7,770 bases of DNA from an uncultured Lachnospiraceae bacterium (GTDB taxonomy: Bacteria; Bacillota; Clostridia; Lachnospirales; Lachnospiraceae). This document shows, one piece after another, positions 5,626 through 7,770 of this stretch (the stretch's first letter is position 1; each line of letters opens with the position of its first letter). A program made the position numbers and the translations under genes. The notes below the pieces were generated by a model. That model was not told where the DNA came from. It made no database searches and saw only the letters and a list, made by a program, of their open reading frames with translations. The stretch lies in the NCBI GenBank assembly GCA_910584695.1, contig CAJUBR010000099.1:1-7770 (forward strand), written 5' to 3'.

Positions 5626-5640
5626 ACTTATTGTATCTTT

Positions 5641-6189
5641 CTATGACATTTTAGAACAGCCACTGCATCCCGCACAGCTTTTTGTCTCCCCGGTTATTTC
5701 ATCATATCTGTAATTTGCAACGGTTTCCAATAAACACACTGCATGGGCACTGATTCCTTCTCCTTTCCCGGTAAATCCCAGTCCCTCCTCGGTAGTTGCC
5801 TTAATATTAACCTGATTTTCCATAAGACCTAATGCTTCCGATATGGTAACTGCCATATCCGGAAGAAAAGCAGCAAGCTTCGGACGCTGTGCAATAATCG
5901 TTGCATCAATATTACCGATCACATACTGCTTTTCATCCAATAATTCCTTTACGCGGCGAAGCAGCATAATACTATCCACATCCTTATACTGTGCATCTGT
6001 ATCGGGAAAATGTTTCCCGATATCACCAAGTGCTGCTGCTCCTAACAACGCATCCATAATCGCATGGACTAATACATCCGCATCCGAATGTCCTAATAAT
6101 CCTTTTTCATACGGAATATTAACGCCCCCTATGATTAATTTTCTTCCCTCCGTTAATTTGTGTACATCATATCCCATTCCTATACGCAT
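5641..6189 (-). CDS. ispF: 2-C-methyl-D-erythritol 2,4-cyclodiphosphate synthase with cysteine-rich tail
   Basis: IspF converts CDP-ME 2-phosphate to MEcPP with release of CMP, a late step of the non-mevalonate isoprenoid pathway, as a cytoplasmic homotrimer. The family core is intact: GMGYDVHKL at 4-12 holds metal ligands D8 and H10; GLLGHSDADVLVHAIMDALL (30-49) holds the substrate loop and H42; DIGKHFPDTD (56-65) follows. IDATIIAQRPKL (94-105) and IKATTEEGLGFTGKGEGI (129-146) close the site. The family is usually about 157-160 residues; this protein has 182. The extra tail (about 160-182) ends in CAGCSGC, with cysteines at 172, 175 and 178, a possible metal-binding motif not needed for the known reaction. 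GGAG at 6197-6200, 7 nt upstream, supports the start. It begins 2 nt after pepD, so translational coupling is likely. Confidence 0.95.
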   Translation of the reverse strand: MRIGMGYDVHKLTEGRKLIIGGVNIPYEKGLLGHSDADVLVHAIMDALLGAAALGDIGKHFPDTDAQYKDVDSIMLLRRVKELLDEKQYVIGNIDATIIAQRPKLAAFLPDMAVTISEALGLMENQVNIKATTEEGLGFTGKGEGISAHAVCLLETVANYRYDEITGETKSCAGCSGCSKMS

Positions 6190-6191
6190 CT

Positions 6192-7652
6192 CTATTCTCC
6201 ATTCTTTTGTTTTAAATACTCAATCAAAAATTCATAAACCCGTTTTGTGGATTCTACATTTAAACGCTCTGAAGTTGTGTGGATATCAAAAATATCCGGT
6301 CCCATGGCAATACAATCCAGTCCGGGAATCTTTGCTGCAAGCAGACCACATTCCAGCCCTGCGTGAATTCCCTCCACAACCGGCTTTTTGCCATACATTT
6401 TTTCATAAAGTGTAACAGCCTTAGACCTCACTGCCGATTCCTCCTTGTACTCCCATGCAGGATATTCACCTTTTCTTAATAAAGTACCTCCAAACTTTGC
6501 TGCCAAACATTCCACCTGATCCGCCACAAACATCTTTTTTGTTGTCACACTGCTTCTGATTGCATGCTGCAAAAATAAATGATCCTCATCGAGTTTCATA
6601 ATTCCAAGGTTAAGGGACGTCTCTACCAATCCTTCTACTGACATACTCATCCCCTGGATTCCGTCAGGCAGTGTCATTAGCAACGCAATTACATTTGCAG
6701 CACTGGATTCCTCCAGTACCATTTTCTTTCCCTGCCTCTCTATTTTTTGTAACACAACCTCGATTCCTGCATCCGATTTTGCATATTCAGCCTTTAAGAC
6801 ATCATTGAGTTCTGTCACTTTCTCAAAAACCCTTTCAAATTCATCCTGTTTTATTCCAATCTGGGCTTTTGCCTTAAGCGGTATTGCATTATCCTTCTTC
6901 CCCCCCTCCATCGAATATATAAAAAACTGGGTCTGCTTTTTTAATTCATACAAAATCCTGCCTAATATTTTATTGGCATTTGCCCGCCCTTTATCAATCT
7001 CACAGCCGGAATGTCCTCCTAATAAACCCTTTACAGCTATTTCATACCAGATTCCTTCCTCCGACTGTACTCTTTTTACAGGCAGAGTAATCTGGGTTGA
7101 CATTCCACCGGCACAACTGCTTAAGAAAACTCCTTCTTCCTCGGAGTCCAGATTTAACATACAATGTCCCTTTAACATTGACAAATCAATCCCATTTGCC
7201 CCCTCCATACCAACCTCTTCTGAAACCGTAATAATGTATTCAAGAGGCGGATGGGCAATTTCGCTGTTCTCCGCAATTGCCAGCATATAAGCAATTGCAA
7301 TTCCATCATCCCCTCCAAGAGTTGTATCCTTTGCATAAACATACGCTCCATCCGTAGCCAGACAAAGCCCTTCCCGCTCCATATCAATAGAAGCATCCGC
7401 TGTTTTCTCGCAGACCATATCCATATGTCCCTGCAAAATCAACGGTTCCTCATTCTCATATCCCTCACTTGCCCCTATCTGCATTACCACATTATATAAT
7501 TTATCCTGATAAACTGGAAAACCATGCTTTCTCGCAAAGCTTACCAGATAATCACTAATTGCTTTTTCATGATAAGAACCATGAGGAATCTTACATATCT
7601 CTTCAAAATAATAAAAAACTCTTTCCGGTTCCAGACCTGACAAAATACCCAT
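6192..7652 (-). CDS. pepD: Aminoacyl-histidine dipeptidase, M20 family (PepD-like)
   Basis: This is a 486-residue cytoplasmic two-zinc metallopeptidase of the M20 family, close to PepD, which splits aminoacyl-histidine dipeptides such as carnosine and other short peptides. The metal site is complete: QGHMDMVCEK has H76 and D78; TTLGGDDGIA has the bridging Asp (115/116); TVSEEVGMEG has the catalytic and ligand Glu pair (145, 146); LNLDSEEEG has D169; FDIHTTSER has H458. A lid or dimerisation domain is inserted at about 185-370, including KGLLGGHSGCEI, and HAGLECGLL (about 430-438) is a further family motif. Length matches PepD. AAGGAG at 7660-7665, 7 nt upstream, fixes the start. The stop TAG is 2 nt before the ispF ATG. 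No convincing promoter is visible in the 44 nt upstream, so it may be co-transcribed with the gene at the right edge. Exact substrate preference is inferred. Confidence 0.93.
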   Translation of the reverse strand: MGILSGLEPERVFYYFEEICKIPHGSYHEKAISDYLVSFARKHGFPVYQDKLYNVVMQIGASEGYENEEPLILQGHMDMVCEKTADASIDMEREGLCLATDGAYVYAKDTTLGGDDGIAIAYMLAIAENSEIAHPPLEYIITVSEEVGMEGANGIDLSMLKGHCMLNLDSEEEGVFLSSCAGGMSTQITLPVKRVQSEEGIWYEIAVKGLLGGHSGCEIDKGRANANKILGRILYELKKQTQFFIYSMEGGKKDNAIPLKAKAQIGIKQDEFERVFEKVTELNDVLKAEYAKSDAGIEVVLQKIERQGKKMVLEESSAANVIALLMTLPDGIQGMSMSVEGLVETSLNLGIMKLDEDHLFLQHAIRSSVTTKKMFVADQVECLAAKFGGTLLRKGEYPAWEYKEESAVRSKAVTLYEKMYGKKPVVEGIHAGLECGLLAAKIPGLDCIAMGPDIFDIHTTSERLNVESTKRVYEFLIEYLKQKNGE

Positions 7653-7696
7653 TTTCCATCTCCTTTTTATTAAAACATCTGTAAGTAATTGCGAAA

Positions 7697-7770
7697 CTAC
7701 CTATTTCTAAGATCCAGTTGTGCAATATAAACAATATCATAAGCAGGGTACTTTGGAGCCGTCGGTACTT
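7697..7770 (-). CDS. C-terminal end of an unidentified gene (partial, cut by the window)
   Basis: Reading leftwards from the edge, one frame gives 23 residues (VPTAPKYPAYDIVYIAQLDL, then RNR) and a TAG at 7697-7699, 44 nt before the pepD start. The mixed hydrophobic and aromatic composition and the operon-like distance suggest a real protein end. A second frame also stays open here, so this is not certain. I cannot name the family from so few residues. Confidence 0.4.
   Translation of the reverse strand, partial: VPTAPKYPAYDIVYIAQLDLRNR

Noticed and set aside
5843..6415. Plus-strand open frame of 190 codons opposite ispF and pepD
   Set aside because: It is the complement of conserved ispF and pepD coding sequence, and its translation shows no domain.
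6805..7290. Plus-strand open frame of 161 codons opposite pepD
   Set aside because: It lies entirely antisense to pepD, whose motifs are intact; no ribosome binding site or recognisable motif.

Overview
The window looks like a chromosomal segment from a Gram-positive Clostridia bacterium, most likely a Lachnospiraceae relative. This rests on the moderately AT-rich sequence, strong AGGAG-type ribosome binding sites, consensus sigma-A promoters, a SigH-type sigma factor, a tRNA without an encoded CCA end, and the Firmicutes-type cluster cysS-mrnC-rlmB. No species can be named from the sequence alone.

Most of the window (about 1.5-7.7 kb) is read on the minus strand. In transcription order it holds the C-terminus of an unknown gene at the right edge, pepD (M20 dipeptidase), ispF (isoprenoid pathway), an Eis-like GNAT acetyltransferase, cysS, mrnC (Mini-III RNase for 23S rRNA maturation), rlmB (23S rRNA ribose methyltransferase) and a tRNA-Thr(GGT). 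Gaps are short: 2 nt between pepD and ispF, 26 nt between ispF and the acetyltransferase, 18 nt between cysS and mrnC, and 20 nt between mrnC and rlmB. A near-consensus promoter just after the acetyltransferase stop lets cysS-mrnC-rlmB be transcribed separately. The tRNA has its own strong promoter directly after rlmB. The cluster joins tRNA charging, rRNA processing and rRNA modification, with isoprenoid synthesis and peptide turnover upstream.

The left 1.5 kb is different. A SigH-family sigma factor is read on the plus strand behind the last codons of another plus-strand gene. It is followed by a small, highly charged hypothetical ORF on the minus strand, then a divergently placed small XRE-type regulator with a recognisable promoter and an operator-like dyad. 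After that comes a roughly 170-bp non-coding element dense in hairpins. It ends in a bidirectional terminator that separates the convergent XRE and rlmB/tRNA units.

There is no clear new multi-gene system here. The points most worth a second look are the structured intergenic element (about 1310-1480), the cysteine-rich tail on IspF, the break in the usual rlmB-sigH gene order, and the compact overlap of the rlmB 3' hairpin with the tRNA promoter.
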